Below, one piece after another: positions 21,591 through 29,435 of a DNA stretch of 38,153 bases. The notes beneath the pieces are model-generated. The model made no database searches. It saw only the letters and a program-made list of their open reading frames with translations, and had not been told where the DNA came from. Positions within the stretch are counted from its first letter, which is position 1. Each line of letters starts with the position of its first letter. Both the position numbers and the translations under genes were made by a program. Location of the stretch: positions 1-38,153 of the forward strand of contig NZ_JAAGPF010000035.1 of the NCBI RefSeq assembly GCF_017104645.1, in the 5' to 3' direction. This DNA is from Burkholderia sp. Ac-20379. Lineage in GTDB: Bacteria; Pseudomonadota; Gammaproteobacteria; Burkholderiales; Burkholderiaceae.

Positions 21591-23144
21591 ATGGATCGCG
21601 TCGACAGACAAGGCGGGCCGGCACGCCGCAACGTGCCGGCCCGTCGTGGCATCGCGGGCACGGCATTGATGGCGCTCGCGGCGCTCATGGCAAGCGAAGC
21701 GCGGGCGGCAGGCGGCATCGATACGCAGGCGCAAGCCGATTCGCAGCCGCAATCGCAGCAACAGACGGTGCAGGAAACGCAGCGCCGATCTCAAGGCGCT
21801 ACTGCGGCGCAGGCGCCCGAAGCCGACCTCGCGATCCAGGCCGCGCCGTCGAATTTCTTCACGGGCTTCTGGACGCGCCAGAACGCGCTCGGCGACATGG
21901 GCGGCTTGCGTCCGTGGCTCGGCAAATACGGCGTGAACCTGCAGGTGACCGAGGTCAGCGAATATCTGGCGAACGTGCGCGGCGGGCTGCATCGCGGCGG
22001 CGAATACGACGGGCTGACCACCGCCACGGTGACGGTGGATACCTCGAAGGCGCTCGGCTGGACGGGCGGCCTGTTCAACGTGAGCGGCCTGCAGATCCAC
22101 GGCCGCAACCTGAGCGCCGACAACCTCGGCACGCTGAACACGGCGAGCGGCATCGAGGCGCAGGGCACCACGCGGCTGTGGGAGCTGTGGTTCCAGCAGT
22201 CGTTCATGAACAAGCGCTTCGACATCAAGGTCGGCCAGCAGAGCATCGATCAGGAGTTCATCTCCAGCTCGTATGCGGCCACCTTCGTCAATACGATGTT
22301 CGGCTGGCCGGCGCTGCCGTCCTACGACATGCCGTCGGGCGGCCCGGCGTATCCGCTGTCCGCGCTCGGCGTGCGGGTGCGCGCGCAGATCACGCCGTCG
22401 CTGACGGCGCTGGCCGGCGTGTTCGACGGCGATCCGCTCGGCAACGACGCGAACAACCTGCACGGCACCAATTTCAACCTGCACAACGGCACGCTGATGA
22501 TCGGCGAGCTGCAGTATTCGATCAATCAGCCGTCGGACGGCGAGTTGGTGAGCGCCGACAACAGCCACGCGCTGCCGGGCACCTACAAGCTCGGCGTCTG
22601 GTACAACAACGGCCGTTTCGACGATCTGAACCTCGACAACACGGGGCGCTCGCTGGCCGACGCGGCATCGTCGGGCACGGCGCTGTCGCATCGCGGCGAT
22701 TACAGCTTCTACGCCGTCGCCGATCAGATGATCTGGCGGCCGGACCCCGACGAGCCGCGCAGCATCGGCGTGTTCGCGCGCGTGATGGGCGCGCCGGGCG
22801 ACCGCAACCTCGTGAGCCTGTCGGCCAACCTCGGCATCGTGATGAAGGCGCCGTTCGCGCATCGCGACAACGACAGCATGGGACTCGCGCTGACCTATGT
22901 GAAGGTGGGCAGCCATGCGCACGATCTCGATCTCGCGTATCGCGCGCAGGGCGGCCCGTACGGCGTGCGCACCAGCGAAACGGCGCTCGAGGCGACCTAT
23001 ATCTATCAGGTCACGCCGTGGTGGCAGATCCAGGGCGATGCGCAGTACACGTTCAACGCGGGTGCGGGGCAGAACCCGAGCGACGCCACGCAGCCGTTGC
23101 GCAATACGTTCGTGATCGGCGCGCGCACCACCATCACGTTCTGA
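21591..23144 (+). CDS. OprB-family carbohydrate-selective porin
   Basis: This 517-residue outer-membrane protein has an N-terminal signal (about 1-40, with GIAGTALMALAALMASEARA), a Gln-rich stretch at about 43-70, and then an OprB-type barrel. Features are LRPWLGKYGVNLQVTEVSEY, WELWFQQSFMNKRFDIKVGQQSIDQEF, YPLSALGVRVRAQ, PGTYKLGVWYNNGRFDD, many aromatic-flanked strands and a final TTITF. OprB porins pass sugars in pseudomonads; relatives with other cargo, including metal-linked ones, exist. I chose ATG 21591 (AAGGAACGGG just upstream); a TTG 24 nt earlier is in frame. A Fur-like box and a promoter lie upstream. A secreted propeller protein follows 98 bp later, with hairpins in between. Confidence 0.9.
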   Translation: MDRVDRQGGPARRNVPARRGIAGTALMALAALMASEARAAGGIDTQAQADSQPQSQQQTVQETQRRSQGATAAQAPEADLAIQAAPSNFFTGFWTRQNALGDMGGLRPWLGKYGVNLQVTEVSEYLANVRGGLHRGGEYDGLTTATVTVDTSKALGWTGGLFNVSGLQIHGRNLSADNLGTLNTASGIEAQGTTRLWELWFQQSFMNKRFDIKVGQQSIDQEFISSSYAATFVNTMFGWPALPSYDMPSGGPAYPLSALGVRVRAQITPSLTALAGVFDGDPLGNDANNLHGTNFNLHNGTLMIGELQYSINQPSDGELVSADNSHALPGTYKLGVWYNNGRFDDLNLDNTGRSLADAASSGTALSHRGDYSFYAVADQMIWRPDPDEPRSIGVFARVMGAPGDRNLVSLSANLGIVMKAPFAHRDNDSMGLALTYVKVGSHAHDLDLAYRAQGGPYGVRTSETALEATYIYQVTPWWQIQGDAQYTFNAGAGQNPSDATQPLRNTFVIGARTTITF

Positions 23145-23194
23145 CGATGGCCCGCCACGCACCTTACTCGATGTTCGTCATCCCGACGATTCAT

Positions 23195-23224
23195 GCAACA
23201 TGTTGCCGGCGGGACGCCGCCGGC
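23195..23224 (+). other. Tandem palindromes between the OprB porin and the secreted propeller gene
   Basis: GCAACATGTTGC (23195-23206) is directly followed by a hairpin with arms GCCGGCGG and CCGCCGGC and a 4-base loop (23205-23224), ending 18 nt before the next start codon. It could attenuate transcription from the porin or tune translation of the downstream gene. Confidence 0.4.
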
Positions 23225-23242
23225 TCAACCGAGGCTCACACG

Positions 23243-24397
23243 ATGTCCAACTCGCGCATGCTCGCCGCGCCCTGGCGCGCGGCCCTTGCCGTCGCGGCGG
23301 CGCTCGCCGCGTTCGCCACCGCGCTGCCGGCGCAGGCCGCGCCGCAAGGTTTTCTCGAAACGCTGCATCACAACACCACGCTGATCAACACCGTGCCCGA
23401 CAACGGCGACCAGAACCCGTACGCGATCGTGGTCGCGCCGGTGTCGGCCGGCAGCGTGAAGGCCGGCGACGTGCTCGTCGACAACTTCAACAACGCGTCG
23501 AACCTGCAGGGCACCGGCAGCACGATCGTCGACTTCCACCCCGACACCAAGCAGATGACGCTGTTCGCGCAAATCCCGCGCGACTTGAAGGCCTGCCCGG
23601 GCGGCGTCGGCCTGTCGACCGCGATGACGATGCTGAAGTCGGGCTGGGTGATCGTCGGCAGCACGCCGAGCAACGACGGCACCGCCAACACCAAGGGCGC
23701 GGGCTGCCTGATCGTGCTCGATCCGAACGGCAAGGTGGCCAACGCGATCTCCACGCCGAACATCAACGATCCGTGGGGCAACATGGCCGTCGTCGATCGC
23801 GGCAGCAGCGCGACGCTGTTCCTCAGCAACGCGGGCTTCGGCGTGGGCGGCGTGGATCCGTCCGGGGCCACGCCGCCGGTGTTCCAGCAGGCCACGGTGC
23901 TGCGCCTCGAGCTCGACGTGCCGGCGGGCGGCGCGCCGGTGCTCAAGCAGGAGACGGTGATCGGCGCCGGCTTCGGCGCGCGCGCCGACAAGGGCGTGTT
24001 CCTGGTCGGGCCGACCGGGCTGGCGCTGTCGCAGGACGGCAAGACGCTGTACGTATCCGATGCGATCGGCAACCGCATCAACGCGATCGACGATCCGCTG
24101 ACGCGCACCGACAGCGCCGGCACCGGCCGCACGCTGACGGCAGACGGCCTGCTGCACCGGCCGCTGGCGATGGCGACGGCGCCGAACGGCCATCTGCTCG
24201 TGACCAACGCGCTGAACGGGCAGGTGGTGGAGATCATCCCCGACACCGGCAAGCAGCTCTACGCGCGCTGGATCGACACCGATCGCGCGCAGGTGCCGCC
24301 CGGCAACGGCGATCTGTTCGGCATCGCGATGACGCCCGACGGCGACGGGTTCTATTACGTGCAGGACGACGTGAACACGCTGGTGCTCGCGAAGTAA
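23243..24397 (+). CDS. Secreted/periplasmic beta-propeller-like protein
   Basis: This 384-residue protein has a signal peptide at about 1-32 (WRAALAVAAALAAFATALPA, cleavage after AQA). The rest shows NHL/SMP-30-like blades: DVLVDNFNNASNLQGTGST, GPTGLALSQDGKTLYVSDAIGNRINAID, RPLAMATAPNGHLLVTNALNGQVVEI and GDLFGIAMTPDGDGFYYVQDD. No catalytic set is evident; a scaffold or ligand-binding role is possible. ATG 23243 follows GAGGCTCACACG. It lies 98 bp downstream of the OprB gene and may share its Fur-linked promoter. It resembles the lipoprotein at 19717 in architecture, not closely in sequence. Confidence 0.85.
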   Translation: MSNSRMLAAPWRAALAVAAALAAFATALPAQAAPQGFLETLHHNTTLINTVPDNGDQNPYAIVVAPVSAGSVKAGDVLVDNFNNASNLQGTGSTIVDFHPDTKQMTLFAQIPRDLKACPGGVGLSTAMTMLKSGWVIVGSTPSNDGTANTKGAGCLIVLDPNGKVANAISTPNINDPWGNMAVVDRGSSATLFLSNAGFGVGGVDPSGATPPVFQQATVLRLELDVPAGGAPVLKQETVIGAGFGARADKGVFLVGPTGLALSQDGKTLYVSDAIGNRINAIDDPLTRTDSAGTGRTLTADGLLHRPLAMATAPNGHLLVTNALNGQVVEIIPDTGKQLYARWIDTDRAQVPPGNGDLFGIAMTPDGDGFYYVQDDVNTLVLAK

Positions 24398-24418
24398 CCA
24401 CCACGAGGCAAGCCATGA

Positions 24419-24814
24419 CCGATCGATCCGATCCCTCCAAGCGGCGCGCCGGCCTCGCGCGCCGCCGGCAGCCATCGCACCGTCCGCCACTGGCAACTGG
24501 TGCGCGCCGTGCGCGAGCTGGTGGAGGCGTCGCCCGACGGCCCACTGACGGTGGCCGAGCTGTGCGTGCGCTTGCGCGCGAGCCGCCGCACGCTGCAATA
24601 CGCGTTCGAGGCATCGCTCGGCGTCAATCCGTTCACGTACATGCGGGCCGTGCGGCTCGGGCACGCGCGCAACGAACTGCAGCGCGCCGACACCGTGACC
24701 GAGGCAGCCACGCGCTGGGGCTTCTGGCATCTCGGCAACTTCTCGAACGAGTATCGCGAACAGTTCGGAGAACTACCGTCCGAGACGTTGCGGCGGCATC
24801 GCGGGCACGGCTGA
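24419..24814 (+). pseudogene. Broken AraC-family regulator: C-terminal DNA-binding domain only
   Basis: An intact AraC double helix-turn-helix is encoded in one frame up to TGA 24814: TVAELCVRLRASRRTLQYAF, LGVNPFTYMRAVRLGHARNEL, and TEAATRWGFWHLGNFSNEYREQFGELPSETL. Similarity to the full-length type begins before the first usable start: SHRTVRHWQLVRAVRELVE, upstream of GTG 24500, has no in-frame ATG. The only well-placed ATG (24415, with GAGG upstream) is in another frame. The roughly 200-residue sensor half is absent; the secreted propeller gene occupies that place. So this is a remnant, or at most a stand-alone 104-residue DNA-binding domain from GTG 24500. The class resembles regulators with choline/ethanolamine-type effectors. 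Confidence 0.7.
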
Positions 24815-24952
24815 GGCAAGGGCAGAAGGGGCGGCCGGCGCGGCGGCGATGCGCGCGTGGCTCCATGAATTCGCTGCCGGCTGGCGCTCATCAAACGCCC
24901 GGCGCGCTCCTATACTGGCCTGCCATCGAACGCCATGCAGGAGCGCTTTTTC

Positions 24953-25414
24953 ATGACCGATTCACTCGTTGTCCGCGATGCACGCCCCACCGATTTCGAC
25001 GCGTGGCTGCCGCTCTGGGACGGCTACAACGCGTTCTACGGCCGCTCGGGCGCGACCGCGCTGCCGCGCGGAATCACCGAGCTGACATGGCAACGCTTCT
25101 TCGATGGTTACGAGCCGATGCGGGCGATGGTGGCGGAACTGGACGGCGCGATCGTCGGCCTCGTGCATTTTCTCTATCACCGTCACACCACGATGGCCGG
25201 GCCGATCTGTTACCTGCAGGATCTGTTCACGCTCGACGCCGCGCGCGGCAAGGGCGTGGGGCGCGCGCTGATCGAGGCGGTGTATCGCGCGGCGAAAGCG
25301 GATGGCGCCGAGCGCGTGTATTGGCAGACTCACGAAACCAACGCGACGGCGATGAAGCTGTACGACCAGGTCGCGAACAAGTCGGGATTCCTGGTGTATC
25401 GGCAGCAGCTTTAA
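24953..25414 (+). CDS. GNAT-family N-acetyltransferase
   Basis: This 153-residue GNAT enzyme transfers acetyl from acetyl-CoA to an amine. The acetyl-CoA motif is YLQDLFTLDAARGKGVGRALIEAVYRAA, with the R/Q-x-x-G-x-G/A form as RGKGVG; the C-terminal WQTHETNATAMKLYDQVANKSGFLVY is typical of the diamine/amino-acid acetyltransferase-like group. I chose ATG 24953 (MTDSLVVRDARP), with AGGAG about 10 nt upstream, over ATG 24935. A TATACT -10-like box lies at 24911-24916. It ends 15 nt from the convergent LysR gene. Confidence 0.9.
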   Translation: MTDSLVVRDARPTDFDAWLPLWDGYNAFYGRSGATALPRGITELTWQRFFDGYEPMRAMVAELDGAIVGLVHFLYHRHTTMAGPICYLQDLFTLDAARGKGVGRALIEAVYRAAKADGAERVYWQTHETNATAMKLYDQVANKSGFLVYRQQL

Positions 25415-25429
25415 GCCGCCCGCGCGCGT

Positions 25430-26347
25430 TCACCCCCGCCCGCGCCGCCGCATCCTCGCGAACGACACCGTCATCGCCGCCAGTTCCTTCGCGGCCGGCG
25501 GCAGCGGCGCGTCGGCGCGCTGCAACAGGCTCAGGTCCGAACGCGGGATCGGGTTGCCGATCTCGATCGCGGCCAGCGTGCGCGCGTAGTCGGCCGTCTG
25601 CGTGACGAAAGCCGGCGCAAGAAACAGCAGATCGCTGCTGGCCACCAGCGCCAGCGTATCGAACAGCGATTCCACCGTCAGCGCCACGCGCGGCGGCTCG
25701 CAACCGGCCTCGGCGAACATGTCGTAGAGCCGGTTGCCCGGCGCGCCGAAGCGCCCGTAGCGCCCCGTGTTCACCCACTCCGCCTGCGCGAGTTCGCGCA
25801 ACGCCGTCGCGCCTTCGAGCGGATGCCCGCGCCGGCACACGATGGCCGGATGCGCGGGATCGAGCACGGTGGACGCCAGGTCGCTCATGTCGGTGCCCTG
25901 CGACACCAGCGTGATCGCGAAATCGAGGTTGGCCTCGCGAATCCGCGACATCAGCACGTTGGCCGGCCCGCTCGCCAGATGCAGCGCGATCTTCGGGAAG
26001 CGCCGCCGGAATTCGCCCACCACCGGCAGCAGGATCCGCGCGAACGCCTCCGACGACACGCCCACCGCCACGCTGCCGATCAGCTCCTTGTCGCGCCCGG
26101 CGATTTCGGCCTCGGCGCGTGCGCACTCCGTGAGAATGATCCGTGCTCGCGCGAGCAGCGAACTGCCCGACGGCGTCAGCGTGATGCCGTGATGGCCGCG
26201 CAAAAACAGCTCGGTGTTCAGCGCCGCCTCGAGGCGTTTGACCTGCTGCGTGAGCCCGCTCTGCGCCAGCCCCAATTCGCGCGCGGCGGCCCGGATGCTG
26301 CCGTGTTCGACGATCGCGACGAAGCCTTCAAGCTGATCGAGCGTCAT
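25430..26347 (-). CDS. LysR-family regulator divergent from the CMD-ALDH-HIBADH-DUF3100-M20 operon
   Basis: This 305-residue LysR protein has a winged helix in residues 1-60 (LEGFVAIVEHGSIRAAARELGLAQSGLTQQVKRLEAALNTELF) and an effector domain from about 92 (GSVAVGVSSEAFARILLPVVGEFRRRFP). It lies 141 bp from and divergent to the first gene of the catabolic operon, the classic arrangement of a LysR activator with its target. The intergenic region holds ATCATGAT (26391-26398) and AAACC/GGTTT half-sites (26398-26419) as candidate contacts. NTGRYGRFG in the effector domain is uncommon. Ligand unknown; probably a pathway intermediate. Confidence 0.92.
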   Translation of the reverse strand: MTLDQLEGFVAIVEHGSIRAAARELGLAQSGLTQQVKRLEAALNTELFLRGHHGITLTPSGSSLLARARIILTECARAEAEIAGRDKELIGSVAVGVSSEAFARILLPVVGEFRRRFPKIALHLASGPANVLMSRIREANLDFAITLVSQGTDMSDLASTVLDPAHPAIVCRRGHPLEGATALRELAQAEWVNTGRYGRFGAPGNRLYDMFAEAGCEPPRVALTVESLFDTLALVASSDLLFLAPAFVTQTADYARTLAAIEIGNPIPRSDLSLLQRADAPLPPAAKELAAMTVSFARMRRRGRG

Positions 26348-26488
26348 GGTTCACCCCGGGTCTACCCCGATAACAAAACGTGATCATGATAGCTGCGAAA
26401 CCATCTTCCCCACGGTTTTTGGCGTTCCTAGACTGGGCTCATCGATATCGCGGCGCCACCGAAACGCGCCGCAGCCAACGGAGCCAGC

Positions 26489-26887
26489 ATGAGCCAGGAC
26501 ACGCTTTACGACATTGGGGAACAGATGCGCCGCGAGATTCTCGGCGAGGCCTACGTCGCGCAATCGGCGGCGGCAACCGACGCGTTCAGCGCGCCGATCC
26601 GCGAATTCGCGATCAAGCATTTGTGGGGCGAGATCTGGGCCCGCGACGGGCTCGACCGCCGCAGCCGCAGCATCGTCAACCTCGCGCTGCTGACCGCGCT
26701 GAACCGCCCGACCGAGCTGAAGATCCACGTGCGCGCCGCGCTCAACAACGGCCTGACCAAGACGGAAATCTCCGAGATCTTCCTGCAATGCGGCCTGTAT
26801 TGCGGCATCCCGGCCGGCAGCGAAAGCACGCGCATCGCCAAGCAGCTGTTCGCCGAACTGGACGCCGAAGCGGCCGCCGCCAAGTAA
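26489..26887 (+). CDS. Carboxymuconolactone decarboxylase (CMD/AhpD-like) family protein
   Basis: This 132-residue all-helical CMD-domain protein has length and layout like PcaC: MRREILGEAYVAQSAAATDAF, WARDGLDRRSRSIVNLALLTALNRPTELKIHVRAALNNGLTKTEI, EIFLQCGLYCGIPAGSE. PcaC decarboxylates 4-carboxymuconolactone in protocatechuate breakdown. Here no other pca gene is present, so the substrate is probably different. The AhpD-type CxxC is not present. ATG 26489 opens the operon divergent from LysR, and the aldehyde dehydrogenase follows after 31 nt. Confidence 0.9.
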   Translation: MSQDTLYDIGEQMRREILGEAYVAQSAAATDAFSAPIREFAIKHLWGEIWARDGLDRRSRSIVNLALLTALNRPTELKIHVRAALNNGLTKTEISEIFLQCGLYCGIPAGSESTRIAKQLFAELDAEAAAAK

Positions 26888-26918
26888 GCGCACCGCCCCG
26901 ATCCTCAGGAGAGCGAAC

Positions 26919-28400
26919 ATGACTCATCAGCAACACCTGGCCGCGCTGCTCGACGCGCTCGGCGTGCCCGACGGCGCCGGCTCGTTCGTCGACGGCCGGA
27001 TGGCGAAGGGCGAAGGCGGCGCGATCGAGATTCGCGATCCGTTCGACGGTGCGGTGTCCTACACGTTCGCCGATGCGGATCCGGCGCTCGTCGAGCGCGC
27101 GGTGCGCTCGTCGGCGGCCGGCCTGCAGACATGGCGCGCGATGTCCGCGCGCGACCGGGCGCGCGTGCTGCGCGCCGTGTCGGCGGCCGTGACGCGTCTG
27201 GCCGAGCCGCTCGCGCAGCTCGAATCGGTCACCAGCGGCAAGATCGTCAAGGGCTCGCGCGCCCAGCTCGAGCTGGTGGCCGACATGCTCGACTACTACG
27301 CCGGCTGGGCCGACAAGTTCACCGGCGACGTGATCCCGGTGCCGGGCGGCCAGCTCAACTACACGGTGCGCGAGCCGCTCGGCGTGGTGCTGCAGGTCAC
27401 GCCGTGGAATTCGCCGCTCTATCTGGCGGTGTGGAACGCCGCGCCGGCGCTGGCGATGGGCAACGCGGTGCTGCTCAAGCCGTCCGAGCTGACGCCGCTC
27501 ACGGCGCTCGCGTTCGCGAAGCTGGCGGTGGAGGCCGGGCTGCCGCCGGGCGTGCTCAACGTGATCGGCGGTTACGGCCAGTCGACGGTGCAGCCGCTGA
27601 TCCAGCGCGACGACGTGAAGAAGGTGGTGTTCGTCGGCTCGACGGCCACCGGCCGCAAGGTCGCCGCGCAGGCGGCGCAGCGCCCGATCCCGTGCCTGCT
27701 CGAACTGGGCGGCAAGTCCGCCAACATCGTGTTCGCCGATGCGGATCTCGAACGCGCCGCCGACGCGGCGCTGCTGGCCGGCTTCGCCAACACCGGCCAG
27801 AACTGCGCGGCCGGCTCGCGGCTGCTCGTGCAGCAGGACGTCTACGACCGCTTCATCGCGCTGCTGGAGGCGCGGCTGCCGCGCTACCGGATCGGCTCGC
27901 CGCTCGACGAGAACGTCGAGATCGGCCCGGTCAACAACGCGCAGCAACTGCGCCGCATCCGCGAGATGGTCGAGCTGGGCGTGGCCGAAGGCGCGCGCTG
28001 CCTGCAGGGCAACCCCGCGCCGCAAAGCGGCGGCTATTTCGTCTCGCCCACCGTGCTCGCCGGCGCCACCAACGCGATGGCCGTGGCGCGCGAGGAGATC
28101 TTCGGGCCGGTGATCGTGGCGATTCCGTTCGAGACGGAAGCGCAGGCGGTGGCGATCGCCAACGACAGCGAGTTCGGCCTGGCCGGCGCGGTGTGGACCC
28201 GCGACATCGCACGCGGCCACCGCGTCGCCGGGCAGATCAACGCCGGGCTGCTGTGGATCAACATGTATCGCGAGATGCATGTGTCCTCGCCGTTCGGCGG
28301 CAACGATTCAAGCGGCTACGGGCGCTCCAGCGGGGTCGAATCGCTCTACGAATACACGCGCACCAAGAGCATCTGGCTGCCGACGGCGCCGGGCGCCTGA
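26919..28400 (+). CDS. NAD(P)-dependent aldehyde dehydrogenase
   Basis: This 493-residue classical aldehyde dehydrogenase has all catalytic residues visible: N164 in VTPWNSP, K187 in LLKPSE, the nucleotide loop FVGSTATG, the base E262 in LELGGK and the nucleophile C296 in NTGQNCAAGSR. It resembles betaine-aldehyde/hydroxymuconic-semialdehyde type enzymes in general build; the substrate cannot be fixed. CAGGAG precedes ATG 26919. It is the second gene of the operon, before a hydroxyisobutyrate-dehydrogenase-like gene, suggesting successive oxidation of an alcohol and an aldehyde. Confidence 0.94.
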   Translation: MTHQQHLAALLDALGVPDGAGSFVDGRMAKGEGGAIEIRDPFDGAVSYTFADADPALVERAVRSSAAGLQTWRAMSARDRARVLRAVSAAVTRLAEPLAQLESVTSGKIVKGSRAQLELVADMLDYYAGWADKFTGDVIPVPGGQLNYTVREPLGVVLQVTPWNSPLYLAVWNAAPALAMGNAVLLKPSELTPLTALAFAKLAVEAGLPPGVLNVIGGYGQSTVQPLIQRDDVKKVVFVGSTATGRKVAAQAAQRPIPCLLELGGKSANIVFADADLERAADAALLAGFANTGQNCAAGSRLLVQQDVYDRFIALLEARLPRYRIGSPLDENVEIGPVNNAQQLRRIREMVELGVAEGARCLQGNPAPQSGGYFVSPTVLAGATNAMAVAREEIFGPVIVAIPFETEAQAVAIANDSEFGLAGAVWTRDIARGHRVAGQINAGLLWINMYREMHVSSPFGGNDSSGYGRSSGVESLYEYTRTKSIWLPTAPGA

Positions 28401-28446
28401 GGCGAACGCACGATCAATCCGGATCAACAGGAAACAGGTACTTAGC

Positions 28447-29334
28447 ATGACTAATATCGGTGTCATCGGACTGGGTAACATGGGGCGCGGCATGGCGGCA
28501 TCGCTGCTGCGCAAGGATTTCGCGGTGGTCGGCTACGACGCGTCGCCCGCTTCGGCCGCATTGGCCGGCGAGGCCGGCGTGCTGCTGGTGGACAGCCTGG
28601 CCGCGGTGGCCGGGCGCTGCGGGACGCTGGTGCTGTCGCTGCCGAACCCGCAGATCGTCGATGCGGTGATCAACGGCGAACACGGCCTGCTCGCGCACTT
28701 GAAGCCGGGCGCGCTGATCGTCGACACCAGCACGTCCGACCCGCAGGTGTCGCGGCGGCTCGCGGCGCAACTGGCCGAGCACGGCGTGCGCTTCATCGAC
28801 GCGCCCGTCAGCGGCGGCCCGCGCGGCGCGCAGAACGGCGAGCTGACGTTCTTCCTCGGCGGCGACGCGGCCGACATCGCCGCGGCCGGCCCGGTGTTCG
28901 ACGCGCTGGCGAAGGCGCGCTTCCATATCGGCGCGTCGGGCGCGGGCAACGTGGCGAAGATCGTCAACAACCTGCTGGTGGCCTCGCATCTGGTGATCGC
29001 GGCCGAGGCGTTCAAGCTGGCCGAATCGGCGGGCGTGCCGGTGGCGGATCTGCTCGAATCGATCAACGCGGGCTCGGGCCGCAGCGGCGTGACGACCTAC
29101 AACTATCCGTCGCGGATCGTGAACGGCGCGTTCGACTCGGGTTTCACGATGGGCTTGATGCGCAAGGACGTGCGGCTCGCGCTGGCGCTGGTGGACGCGC
29201 AGGGCCTCGACCTGCCGGTGTGCAGCGACATCGCGGCGGTGTGGCAGGCCAGCGCGGCGGCCCTCGCCGACGGCGAGGATTTCAACCGGATCGTGCAGTT
29301 CGCCGCGGCGGGTGCGCAGCCGCAGCCCGCATAA
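28447..29334 (+). CDS. 3-hydroxyisobutyrate dehydrogenase / tartronate-semialdehyde reductase family enzyme
   Basis: This 295-residue beta-hydroxyacid dehydrogenase has a Rossmann motif IGVIGLGNMGRGMA at the N-terminus, the substrate loop DAPVSGGPRGA (118-128) and the catalytic lysine K171 in GNVAKIVNNLL, then an all-helical C-domain. The family oxidises 3-hydroxy acids with NAD(P), or reduces the semialdehyde. The start is ATG 28447, after GGAAACAGG. It is 46 nt from the aldehyde dehydrogenase and 101 nt before the DUF3100 gene. With the aldehyde dehydrogenase it could turn a 3-hydroxy acid into a dicarboxylate through a semialdehyde. Confidence 0.93.
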   Translation: MTNIGVIGLGNMGRGMAASLLRKDFAVVGYDASPASAALAGEAGVLLVDSLAAVAGRCGTLVLSLPNPQIVDAVINGEHGLLAHLKPGALIVDTSTSDPQVSRRLAAQLAEHGVRFIDAPVSGGPRGAQNGELTFFLGGDAADIAAAGPVFDALAKARFHIGASGAGNVAKIVNNLLVASHLVIAAEAFKLAESAGVPVADLLESINAGSGRSGVTTYNYPSRIVNGAFDSGFTMGLMRKDVRLALALVDAQGLDLPVCSDIAAVWQASAAALADGEDFNRIVQFAAAGAQPQPA

Positions 29335-29435
29335 CGCACGCAACGCACGCATCGATCGCACCGACCGCCGCGCGCGCCGCCGAAGATGGCCGCCGGCCCG
29401 GTTGCCGTCCCAGTCAGGGTGAGGGAGAGAAGACC

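Noticed and set aside
26489..26887. Naming the CMD protein PcaC of the protocatechuate pathway
   Set aside because: No other pca genes are adjacent, and the operon's dehydrogenases do not fit the beta-ketoadipate route.
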